A DNA stretch of 29,724 nt from CAVLCC01 sp963624975 (GTDB taxonomy: Bacteria; Actinomycetota; Coriobacteriia; Coriobacteriales; CADBOM01): assembly GCA_963624975.1 (NCBI GenBank), contig CAVFRF010000042.1:1-29724 (forward strand), given 5' to 3'. The notes below the pieces were generated by a model that was not told the DNA's origin, did no database searches, and saw nothing but the letters and a program-made list of their open reading frames with translations. Positions 13,560-20,864 of the stretch are shown here, piece by piece; within the stretch, counting starts at the first letter, position 1; each line of letters opens with the position of its first letter. The translations under genes and the position numbers were made by a program.

Positions 13560-15767
13560 ATGGAAAAGATTACCGAGTCCTTCGAGCTTTACGGCAAGCA
13601 GTACTCCTTCTCCACGGGTGAGCTTGCCAAGCAGGCCACGGGCGCCGTGGTGGTAACGCAGGGCGACACGACGGTGCTGGTCACGGCCGTGGTGTCCAAG
13701 GAGCAGAAGGACTACGACTTCTTCCCGCTCACCGTGGACTTCATCGAGCACATGTACTCGGTGGGCCGCATCCCCGGCGGATATCTGAAGCGCGAGGGCC
13801 GTCCCTCGGAGAAGGGCACGCTCACCGCTAGGATGATCGACCGTCCGATCAGGCCGGGCTTCCCCGATGGCTTCCGCAACGAGGTGCACGTGGTGGCCAT
13901 GCCGCTGGTGGCCGATCAGGAGAACCAGCCCGATGTGATTTCGATCATGGGTGCATCGGCCGCTCTCATGGCCGGCGGCGCCCCGTTCGAGGGACCGGTT
14001 GCCGGCGTGCGCATCGGCCGCAGCAAGGACACCGGCGAGTTCATCGTGAACCCCACCTTCGAGGAGGAGGAGAACTCCGACCTCGACCTCACCCTGGCCG
14101 GTACCGCTGAGTACATCTGCATGGTCGAGGCCGGTGGCGAGGAGATTCCCGAGTCCGAGATGCTCGAGGCCTTCGAGTTCGGCCAGAAGGTGCTGGGCGA
14201 GTTCTGCGCCAAGCAGCAGGAGTTCATCGACAAGGTCAACCCGCCCGTGAAGGAGTGGCCCATCAACCAGCCCAACGAAGACGTGCGCGAGCGCGTGTTC
14301 GCCTACGCCGAGCAGATGGACAAGGCCCTCAAAGATGCCGACAAGCTCTCCCGCACCGACAAGGTGGCAGCTCTCAAGGAGGAGGTCATGGCCTCCTTCA
14401 GCGATGAGGAGCGCGAGACCCTCAAGAACGAGATCGCGGCCCAGTTCAAGGCCCTCGAGAAGAAGACGATGCGCGCCATGATCCTCACCACGGGCGAGCG
14501 CGTGGACGGCCGCAAGGTCGACGAGATCAGGCCGCTCTACATCAAGGCCGGCTACCTGCCGCGCGTGCATGGCTCGGGCCTGTTCCAGCGCGGCCAGACC
14601 CAGGTGCTCTCGGTGTGCACGCTGGGCATGCTCAACGAATGGCAGCGCTTCGACACGATCGACCCCATGGAGGGCAAGCGCTACATCCACCACTACAACT
14701 TCCCGCCCTACTGCACCGGCGAGACCGGCCGCATGGGCAGCCCCAAGCGCCGCGAGATCGGGCATGGCGCGCTGGCCGAGAGGGCTTTGCGCTACGTGAT
14801 TCCCGATGAGGAGGAGTTCCCCTACACCATCCGCGTGGTGTCGGAGGTCATGGAGTCCAACGGCTCTTCGTCGATGGCCTCGACCTGCGGCTCGACGCTG
14901 GCTCTCATGGATGCCGGCGTGCCGATCAAGCGCCCCGTGTCTGGCGTGGCCATGGGCCTCATCAAGGAGGGCGACGACGTTGCCATCCTCACCGACATCC
15001 AGGGTCTGGAGGACTTCCTGGGTGACATGGACTTCAAGGTGTGCGGCACCGAGAAGGGCATCACCTCCCTGCAGATGGACAACAAGGCCAAGGGCCTCAC
15101 GGTCGAGATCCTGGGCGAGGCTCTCGCCCAGGCCAAGAAGGGCCGCGCCTTCATCCTCGACGCCATGCTGGCCGAGCTGCCGCAGTACCGCGAGCAGCTC
15201 AGCGACTACGCGCCGCGCATCATCACCATCCACATCCCCGTGGACAAGATCCGCGAGGTCATCGGTTCGGGTGGCAAGGTCATCCGCGGCATCCAGGAGG
15301 AGACCGGCGCCTCCATCGACATCCAGGAGGACGGCACCATCTTCATCGCGTCGGCCGACACCGGTGGCGAGGATGCCAAGAAGATGATCGAGGACATCGT
15401 GCGCGTGCCCGAGCTGGGCGAGGAGTTCCTGGGCAAGGTCGTGAGCATCCAGCCGTTTGGCGCGTTCATCGAGCTGACCTCGAGCAAGGACGGCCTGCTG
15501 CACATTAGCAAGGTGGCCAAGGGCCGCGTGAACAAGGTCGAGGACGTGCTGTCGATTGGCGACGAGGTGCGCGTCGTGGTGACCGAGATTGACGAGAAGG
15601 GCAAGATCTCGCTCGACAGGCTCGACAAGCCGGAGGCACCCAAGACCGAGGGCGGCTTCGACGGCGAGCGCCGCGGCGGCGGACACGGAGGCCATGGCGG
15701 ACACGGCGACGACCGTCGGGACGGCAACGGCGGCGGCAGGCGCAGGGAGCCGCGCAGGCGCCACTAG
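13560..15767 (+). CDS. pnp: Polynucleotide phosphorylase
   Basis: 735 residues. A trimeric 3'-5' exoribonuclease that uses phosphate to shorten RNA and can also add tails. Domain order: first RNase PH domain (about 10-145, FIEHMYSVGRIPGGYLKREGR region), an alpha-helical linker, second RNase PH domain (about 310-540, with YCTGETGRMGSPKRREIGHGALAERAL and TDIQGLEDFLGDMDFKVCGT), KH domain with GSGGK near 570, and S1 domain with GAFIEL from about 624. It ends in a ~35-residue Gly/Arg/His-rich tail (GGGHGGHGGHG, RRREPRRRH) that may bind RNA or partners. The start ATG at 13560 matches the family N-terminus (MEKITESFELYGKQYSF), although its ribosome site is weak (GGA about 9 nt upstream). The frame is open back to 13353, but that stretch is leader. 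Confidence 0.97.
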   Translation: MEKITESFELYGKQYSFSTGELAKQATGAVVVTQGDTTVLVTAVVSKEQKDYDFFPLTVDFIEHMYSVGRIPGGYLKREGRPSEKGTLTARMIDRPIRPGFPDGFRNEVHVVAMPLVADQENQPDVISIMGASAALMAGGAPFEGPVAGVRIGRSKDTGEFIVNPTFEEEENSDLDLTLAGTAEYICMVEAGGEEIPESEMLEAFEFGQKVLGEFCAKQQEFIDKVNPPVKEWPINQPNEDVRERVFAYAEQMDKALKDADKLSRTDKVAALKEEVMASFSDEERETLKNEIAAQFKALEKKTMRAMILTTGERVDGRKVDEIRPLYIKAGYLPRVHGSGLFQRGQTQVLSVCTLGMLNEWQRFDTIDPMEGKRYIHHYNFPPYCTGETGRMGSPKRREIGHGALAERALRYVIPDEEEFPYTIRVVSEVMESNGSSSMASTCGSTLALMDAGVPIKRPVSGVAMGLIKEGDDVAILTDIQGLEDFLGDMDFKVCGTEKGITSLQMDNKAKGLTVEILGEALAQAKKGRAFILDAMLAELPQYREQLSDYAPRIITIHIPVDKIREVIGSGGKVIRGIQEETGASIDIQEDGTIFIASADTGGEDAKKMIEDIVRVPELGEEFLGKVVSIQPFGAFIELTSSKDGLLHISKVAKGRVNKVEDVLSIGDEVRVVVTEIDEKGKISLDRLDKPEAPKTEGGFDGERRGGGHGGHGGHGDDRRDGNGGGRRREPRRRH

Positions 15768-15864
15768 GCCTGCGAACAGCTGGCAGCCGGCCGGCGCGCG
15801 GGATGCGCGAGCGAAGCGCGACCGCACGGCAGGCAGAGCCGGCAAGCTGCACAACGACTGCTAC

Positions 15865-15904
15865 GCTAGCCCCGACGGCCCGACATGGCGCCGTCGGGGC
15901 TAGC
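15865..15904 (+). terminator. Perfect 15-bp hairpin between pnp and dapB
   Basis: 15865-15879 and 15890-15904 are exact reverse complements (GCTAGCCCCGACGGC arm) around a 10-nt centre. There is no T tract after it (TGGAATTTCG), so it may act as an RNA-stability or partial termination structure ahead of dapB, whose ATG is 35 nt downstream. The first ~95 nt of this gap are GC-rich with no other visible feature. Confidence 0.6.
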
Positions 15905-15939
15905 TGGAATTTCGAGGGCATCGAGGAGAAGGGGCAAGC

Positions 15940-16734
15940 ATGATAAAGGTTTTGGTAAACGGATGCTTCGGCAACATGGGTCACAACGTCGTGTGCGCCG
16001 TGAACGCGCAGGACGACATGGAGGTCGTGGCCGGCGTGGACATCAAGGTTCCCGACGATGCCAAGGTGAAGGTCGACGGAGCCGAGGTGGCTCCCGCATA
16101 CACCGACCTCGCTCAGGCCATCGAGGCCGCGAAGCCCGACGTGATGGTCGACTTCACCCACCCCAAGGTGGTAGAACACAACGTGGAAGTGGCGCTGGCG
16201 CACTCGATCGACTGCGTGGTGGGCACCACCGGTCTCACCGACGAGCAGCTCAAGGGCCTCGAAGCCAGGATTCCCGAGGGCAACACGCTCTTCGTGGCGC
16301 CCAACTTTACCACCGGCGCGGTGCTCATGATGAAGTTCGCGCAGATGGCCGCGAAGTACTTCCCCGACTGCGAGATCATCGAGTTCCACCACAACCACAA
16401 GGCAGACTCCCCGAGTGGAACGGCAATTCGCACGGCTAATATGATTGCTCAGGGACGCGATTTCGGGTGCACTTCGCCCGGACGCGAGACCGAGGGGGAA
16501 GGGTGCGAAGGCGCACGCGGCGCTCTGATCGACGGCGTGCCGGTGCACTCGGTGCGCTCCGATGGCTACGTGGCGCATCAAGAGGTCATCCTTGGCTCCA
16601 AGGGGCAAACGCTCACCATCAGGCACGACTCGTACGACAGGGCTTCCTACATGCCGGGAGTGCTGCTGGCGGTGCGCAACGTTGGCTCGCGCAGCGGGCT
16701 TATTGTGGGTCTCGAGAACTTCATGGAGGATTAA
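15940..16734 (+). CDS. dapB: 4-hydroxy-tetrahydrodipicolinate reductase
   Basis: 264 residues. Reduces the DapA product with NAD(P)H in the diaminopimelate/lysine pathway, supplying the peptidoglycan cross-linking residue. The N-terminal Rossmann glycine motif is NGCFGNMG at residues 7-14. The catalytic/substrate block EFHHNHKADSPSGTA lies at 148-162, with His150-His151 and Lys154 in the expected places. The family ATG is at 15940, preceded by GAGGAGAAGGGG. The stop TAA is directly followed by the dapA ATG without a gap, so the two are one operon. Confidence 0.97.
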   Translation: MIKVLVNGCFGNMGHNVVCAVNAQDDMEVVAGVDIKVPDDAKVKVDGAEVAPAYTDLAQAIEAAKPDVMVDFTHPKVVEHNVEVALAHSIDCVVGTTGLTDEQLKGLEARIPEGNTLFVAPNFTTGAVLMMKFAQMAAKYFPDCEIIEFHHNHKADSPSGTAIRTANMIAQGRDFGCTSPGRETEGEGCEGARGALIDGVPVHSVRSDGYVAHQEVILGSKGQTLTIRHDSYDRASYMPGVLLAVRNVGSRSGLIVGLENFMED

Positions 16735-17637
16735 ATGGCTGAGAGATGCATTTTCGGACGGCTAATTCCCGCGATGGTCACTCCGTTCAAGGAGGACCTC
16801 GACCTCGACCTGCCCCGTGCGCAGAAGCTGGCGCTTCGCCTGATCGAGGGCGGATGCGACTCTGTGCTGGTCAACGGCACCACGGGCGAATCGCCCACGG
16901 TGTTCTATCCGCAAAAGATCGAGCTGTTCAAGGCCGTCATCGGCGCCGTGGACGGCAAGGCCCCCATCATCGCGAATGTGGGCGACAACTGCACGGCCGA
17001 CTCGGTGGACTTCGCCAAGGAGGTCGTCAAACTGGGAGTACAGGGAATCATGCTGGTGGTTCCCTATTACAACAAGCCTCCGCAGGAGGGGCTCTACAGG
17101 CATTTCGGCGCTATCGCCAGCGCCGTGGACGTGCCGGTGGTGCTGTACAACATTCCCGGACGCACCGGGATCAACATGCTTCCCGAAACCACGCTGAAGC
17201 TCGCCAACGACTTCGAGAACATCGTGGCGGTCAAGGAAGCATCTGGCAATTTGGAACAGGCAAAGACGATCATCGACAACGCACCCGACGGCTTCTACGT
17301 GTACTCGGGCGACGACTCGCTCACCATCCCCATGATGGAGCTGGGCGGAGAAGGCGTGATTTCGACGATCGCCAACGTGACGCCGCAACTGATGAAGCAG
17401 CTGGTGGAGGCGCAGGCAAATGGCGATACTGCCGCCGCCAAGGCCATGGATGCCAGGTTGCAGCCTCTTATGAAGGAGCTTTTCATCACGGCCAACCCGA
17501 TCATGGTGAAGAAGGCTCTCGAGCTTATCGGATTCCCCGTGGGCGGACTGCGCCTGCCTCTCATCGAGGCAAACGAGGAGCAGACGGCCGGCTTGGAGAA
17601 GGTCCTTCGCGAGGTAGGCGTCCTGAACAAGGAGTAG
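16735..17637 (+). CDS. dapA: 4-hydroxy-tetrahydrodipicolinate synthase
   Basis: 300 residues. Condenses pyruvate with aspartate semialdehyde, the first committed step to diaminopimelate and lysine. It is a TIM barrel of the NAL/DHDPS family: NGTTGESPT at 47-55, catalytic Tyr138 in YNIPGRTG, and Schiff-base Lys167 in VAVKEASGN. The start ATG has GGAGG within the last codons of dapB, so translation is coupled. Gene order dapB-dapA is reversed relative to the pathway steps. RNase J follows after 5 nt. Confidence 0.97.
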   Translation: MAERCIFGRLIPAMVTPFKEDLDLDLPRAQKLALRLIEGGCDSVLVNGTTGESPTVFYPQKIELFKAVIGAVDGKAPIIANVGDNCTADSVDFAKEVVKLGVQGIMLVVPYYNKPPQEGLYRHFGAIASAVDVPVVLYNIPGRTGINMLPETTLKLANDFENIVAVKEASGNLEQAKTIIDNAPDGFYVYSGDDSLTIPMMELGGEGVISTIANVTPQLMKQLVEAQANGDTAAAKAMDARLQPLMKELFITANPIMVKKALELIGFPVGGLRLPLIEANEEQTAGLEKVLREVGVLNKE

Positions 17638-17642
17638 CTATC

Positions 17643-19646
17643 TTGAGCGAAAAGAAGAAGGCCGCCGGTCAGTCGGCGGCTTCGCAGGGCAACGCGGCTT
17701 CGAACGGGGCCGCGTCGGCTTCGGTTGCGCGCAAAAAGGGCGGGTCGCATGCCGGCTCTGCAAAGGGTGGCGCCGGCTCCAAGGGAGCGGCGCACGCGAA
17801 GGGCGCCAAGGATGCCAAGGGCGCCAAGAACTCGAAGGCTTCGGGCAGCGCGAAAGCGGCCTCTGGCAGCAAGAAGACGGGGCAGGCTGGCGGCAAGAGT
17901 CGCAGCGCGTCGGCCGGCAAGGGCGGCGCGGCCAAGAGCGTGGGCACGGGCGCTGCTGCGGGCGCGCCCCGCGGCGGAGTGGCCAAGGGCTCGGGCAAGC
18001 TTCGCATCATCCCGCTAGGCGGCCTCGACGGCATCGGCAAGAACATGACGGTGTTCGAGTACGGCGACGACATGATCGTGGTGGACGCGGGCATGATGTT
18101 TCCCGACGACGACTGCCCGGGCGTGGACCTGCTGCTTCCCGACTACACCTACATCCTCGAGAACTCGCACAAGCTGCGTGGCATCCTCATCACCCACGGA
18201 CACGAGGACCACACGGGCGCGGTGCCCTACCTGCTCAAAGACCTCGACTGCAAGACCTCGATTTACAGCACCAGCCTCACGCTGGGCTTCATCGAGGGCA
18301 AGCTCGACGAGCACAACTTCCACGACGTGAACCTGCAGACCATCGTGCCGGGCAACGTGATCAGGCTCGGTGCGTTCGAGTGCGAGTTCTTCAGCGTTAA
18401 CCACTCGATTCCGGCGGCGGTGGGAATCTTCATCCGCACGCCAGCCGGCAACGTGATGCACACTGGCGACTTCAAGCTCGACCAAACTCCCATCGACGGC
18501 GTGAAGACCGACTTCGCCGCCATGGCGAGGTTTGCCGAAGAGGGCATCGACCTTCTGATGAGCGACTCCACCAACGCCAACGTTCCGGCGTTCACGCGCT
18601 CGGAGGCCGAGGTGGGCAAGGTGCTCACCGACATCATCGCCAACGCCAAGAGGCGCGTGATCGTGGCGTCGTTCGCCAGCCACATCCACAGGATCCAGCA
18701 GATCTGCGATGCCACCGTCAAGGCGCACCGCAAGGTGGCCGTGACCGGGCGCTCGATGCTCACCAACACCAAGATCGCCCGCGAGCTGGGGTACCTCGAC
18801 ATCAACGATACCGACATCGTGGACGCCTACCAGGTCAAGGACATCCCGCGCGACCGCTTGGTGGTGCTGTGCACCGGCAGCCAGGGCGAGCCGCTCTCGG
18901 CGCTCACCCGCATGGCCAACGGAGAGCACAAGACCATCGACATCGAGCGCGGCGACACCGTGATAATCTCGGCATCGCCCGTGCCCGGCAACGAGAAGGC
19001 CGTGAACCGCGTGAAGAACTCGCTGTCGAAGATTGGCGTGGACTTCTACGACAAGAGCCGCGCGATGGTGCACGTTTCGGGCCATGCCGGCATGGAAGAG
19101 CTGAAGCTGGTGCTGAGCATCTGCCGCCCGCGCAACTTCATGCCCGTGCACGGCGAGGCGCAGCATCTGCAGTCGCACGCGGCGCTGGCCGAGGCGGTGG
19201 GCATTCCCAAGAACAACATCTTCATCCTCGACAACGGCAACTCGCTGGAGATGCGGGGCGGCAAGGTCTCGTACGGCGAGAGCGTGGACAGCGGCGTGGT
19301 GTTCGTCGAGGGGCTTTCGGTGGGCGACGTGTCGGCGCTGGTGCTCAAGGACCGCATGACGCTGGCCAACGAGGGCGTGGTAACGTGCGTGATCATGGTG
19401 AGCAAGCGCAACGGCCGCCCGCTCGACAACGTGGAGGTGATCATGCGCGGCGTGGGCGGAGGCGACGATGCCACGCTGGTGGACGATGCCACGCAGGTCG
19501 TGAAGCAGACGCTGGCCAACGACAACCGCGATGCCAGGATCGACCCCAGACCGCTGCGCAAGAACGTGCGCGACTCGCTGTCGAAGTTCCTGTGGAACAG
19601 GTGCCGCCGCCGCCCGATGATCATCCCGATCGTGATGGAGGTCTAG
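17643..19646 (+). CDS. rnj: Ribonuclease J with basic low-complexity N-terminal extension
   Basis: 667 residues. A metallo-beta-lactamase/beta-CASP RNase with 5'-3' exonuclease and endonuclease activity in the family, used for mRNA decay and rRNA maturation. The zinc-binding HGHEDH motif is at residues 185-190. A beta-CASP region (FASHIHRIQQI, GSQGEPLSALTRMA) and a late His motif (HVSGHAGMEELK) follow, then the C-terminal domain. The first ~115 residues are an Ala/Lys/Gly/Ser-rich extension with repeated AKGAKDAKGAKNSK-type segments. This is longer than the Bacillus protein's N-terminus but of a kind seen in actinobacteria. The start TTG at 17643 has AAGGAG 8 nt upstream. It lies 5 nt after dapA and is probably co-transcribed with dapBA. 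Confidence 0.95.
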   Translation: MSEKKKAAGQSAASQGNAASNGAASASVARKKGGSHAGSAKGGAGSKGAAHAKGAKDAKGAKNSKASGSAKAASGSKKTGQAGGKSRSASAGKGGAAKSVGTGAAAGAPRGGVAKGSGKLRIIPLGGLDGIGKNMTVFEYGDDMIVVDAGMMFPDDDCPGVDLLLPDYTYILENSHKLRGILITHGHEDHTGAVPYLLKDLDCKTSIYSTSLTLGFIEGKLDEHNFHDVNLQTIVPGNVIRLGAFECEFFSVNHSIPAAVGIFIRTPAGNVMHTGDFKLDQTPIDGVKTDFAAMARFAEEGIDLLMSDSTNANVPAFTRSEAEVGKVLTDIIANAKRRVIVASFASHIHRIQQICDATVKAHRKVAVTGRSMLTNTKIARELGYLDINDTDIVDAYQVKDIPRDRLVVLCTGSQGEPLSALTRMANGEHKTIDIERGDTVIISASPVPGNEKAVNRVKNSLSKIGVDFYDKSRAMVHVSGHAGMEELKLVLSICRPRNFMPVHGEAQHLQSHAALAEAVGIPKNNIFILDNGNSLEMRGGKVSYGESVDSGVVFVEGLSVGDVSALVLKDRMTLANEGVVTCVIMVSKRNGRPLDNVEVIMRGVGGGDDATLVDDATQVVKQTLANDNRDARIDPRPLRKNVRDSLSKFLWNRCRRRPMIIPIVMEV

Positions 19647-19720
19647 CGCGGCGCGCCGCGGGTGCGGCTTGGCGAGGCGGACGCGAGCAGCATGTTTTCG
19701 GCTATGTTTCTGCCGCATGA

Positions 19721-19761
19721 GCCGCCGCCCTTGTGCTAGACTAGCTGGCAAGGGCGGCGGC
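19721..19761. terminator. Perfect 13-bp inverted repeat after RNase J
   Basis: GCCGCCGCCCTTG (19721-19733) and CAAGGGCGGCGGC (19749-19761) flank a 15-nt loop. It lies 75 nt past the RNase J stop and has no T tract. The loop holds TGCTAGACT, which resembles an extended -10 on +, so a promoter rather than a terminator cannot be excluded. Confidence 0.4.
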
Positions 19762-19804
19762 GCGCTGCGAAGCGCGGCGCCAGGTGACCTCCGTTGGCGC
19801 GGCT

Positions 19805-19841
19805 GGCCACCCCCAAAAACGTGTGTTTGCGTGAGGTGGCC
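19805..19841. terminator. Hairpin at the 3' side of the small membrane-protein gene
   Basis: GGCCACC (19805-19811) pairs with GGTGGCC (19835-19841). The inner bases AAAC/GTTT can extend the fold. It lies 8 nt past the stop of the - strand gene and could end transcripts from either side. The T tract is short. Confidence 0.35.
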
Positions 19842-19848
19842 GTTTCCG

Positions 19849-20034
19849 CTACTTGCGGATGCGGCTATCTTGCCGTCTGCGCCTCCTCTCCTTTCTCCTC
19901 AGTTCGGCCCTAGCCCTTTCGTACGCGAGCACCAGCCTGCATACGCCAACGGCGAGCAGGGCCAGCCTCACGCATATGTCGACGAGTCCCAGCAACAGGG
20001 CCAGGAGCTTCATCGTCAACGGCAAAGCAACCAT
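19849..20034 (-). CDS. Small membrane protein, hypothetical
   Basis: 61 residues. One long hydrophobic stretch (LLALLLGLVDICVRLALLAVGVCRLVLA) is followed by a strongly basic tail (RARAELRRKERRRRRQDSRIRK), a layout expected of a single-pass protein with a cytoplasmic basic C-terminus. The start ATG at 20034 is chosen because GGAGGT lies 6 nt upstream, one of the best ribosome sites in the window; a longer frame from 20076 lacks this. It stands alone between RNase J and the surface protein, on the opposite strand. I recognise no family. The case for coding rests on the ribosome site, the hydrophobicity pattern and the repeat boxes upstream at 20113-20174. Confidence 0.5.
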   Translation of the reverse strand: MVALPLTMKLLALLLGLVDICVRLALLAVGVCRLVLAYERARAELRRKERRRRRQDSRIRK

Positions 20035-20112
20035 ATGGCTACCTCCATTCCTCGGAAGAAGACGGGGGATGGCCATGTCACTAGGCGCCGTCCAAGACGT
20101 TAGCAGGCAGAC

Positions 20113-20174
20113 CTTACCGGAATGTATAACGGATTCTTACCAGAATCTAAACAGATTCCAACCAAATCCTAACC
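20113..20174. promoter_or_regulatory. Three tandem ~22-bp boxes, candidate regulator-binding array
   Basis: CTTACCGGAAT (from 20113), CTTACCAGAATCTAA (from 20136) and CAACCAAATCCTAA (from 20159) recur at 23 and 22 bp, about two helical turns. The middle region also contains the small palindrome GAATCT-AAAC-AGATTC (20143-20158). They lie 80-140 bp upstream of the small - strand gene. Direct boxes at this spacing are typical of response-regulator or dimeric activator sites; the regulator is unknown. Confidence 0.4.
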
Positions 20175-20484
20175 GCCTTGATGGAAGCGGGGAGGGCTTT
20201 CAGGTTCGCGTCTTCATTCCGTCACATTCCGTGGCGATCCTCTAGCATGGTCGACTTCATGCCCTAAGAATAATAAGAACTCGCCGATCCAGAGTATCTA
20301 TTCCCTGCTCTCTCAGGCTTTTCGGTTCTGTCCGGTCATTAGAGTCAAGAATTTTCGATTCCTGCGGCTGCGCATGCCTTTTTGCTGTATTCGGGTCTTA
20401 TTCGGACGCATGGACCGGACGCTTGGGAAAGTTTGGATTGATTGACTTTTCTATGGGATACCTGAAGATCCGTCCAACAAACAT

Positions 20485-20564
20485 CGAGCCGCAGATATCG
20501 CAAATTATTGCCAGAAAACGGCAAAATTCCGTGCGCGAACCGCAGATATCGCAAATCCTTGCCA
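20485..20564. repeat. Two 29-bp direct repeats, 51 bp apart
   Basis: 20485-20513 and 20536-20564 agree at 26 of 29 positions, sharing CCGCAGATATCGCAAAT and TTGCCA. The core contains GATATC. They lie upstream of the surface-protein gene in otherwise unremarkable DNA (20175-20484 shows no gene or structure I can support). They could be an operator pair or copies of a dispersed intergenic repeat. Confidence 0.75.
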
Positions 20565-20663
20565 CCGGGCTTCGCCTGCGGTTTCCGTTGCTTCGGCACG
20601 TCGCGCGCGTGCGCCCGGTGGGACTCAGATGCCGGTTGTATGGGCATATTCCTCCCGTGCTGT

Positions 20664-20681
20664 GGGGTGGGGTGGGCGGGG
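20664..20681 (+). promoter_or_regulatory. G-quadruplex-forming motif
   Basis: GGGGTGGGGTGGGCGGGG has four G-runs of at least three separated by single-base loops. This meets the canonical intramolecular G-quadruplex pattern with the shortest, most stable loops. It lies on the coding strand about 185 nt upstream of the surface-protein ATG and just upstream of the candidate promoter. Confidence 0.85.
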
Positions 20682-20703
20682 TGCGCAAACTTGCTGCGGG
20701 GGC

Positions 20704-20731
20704 TTGCGAGGGAAGGAGGCTTTCTTTTAAT
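20704..20731 (+). promoter_or_regulatory. Candidate promoter of the surface-protein gene
   Basis: TTGCGA (20704-20709) and TTTAAT (20726-20731), 16 bp apart, are the best promoter-like pair between the G-rich motif and the leader terminator. Transcription from here would give a leader of about 125 nt that contains the terminator at 20806-20833. Confidence 0.35.
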
Positions 20732-20805
20732 CTGTTTAACATCTGAGTCGCGTGGAGCCGTCAAGGTGGAAACAGAGTCCCGGCCGGCTTCTCGCGCTTG
20801 CAGCC

Positions 20806-20833
20806 CTCCGCTACTTGCGTAGGCGGAGTTTTT
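20806..20833 (+). terminator. Intrinsic terminator within the leader of the surface-protein gene
   Basis: CTCCGC (20806-20811) pairs with GCGGAG (20823-20828) and TAC (20812-20814) with GTA (20819-20821), with one bulged G and a TTGC loop. TTTTT follows directly (20829-20833). It ends 31 nt before the ATG. That space is too short for a full promoter plus leader, so either it is an attenuator that must be overcome, or transcription starts unusually close to the gene. Confidence 0.75.
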
Positions 20834-20864
20834 ATGGAAAGAAGCAGCGAGAGAGGATAGAGGG

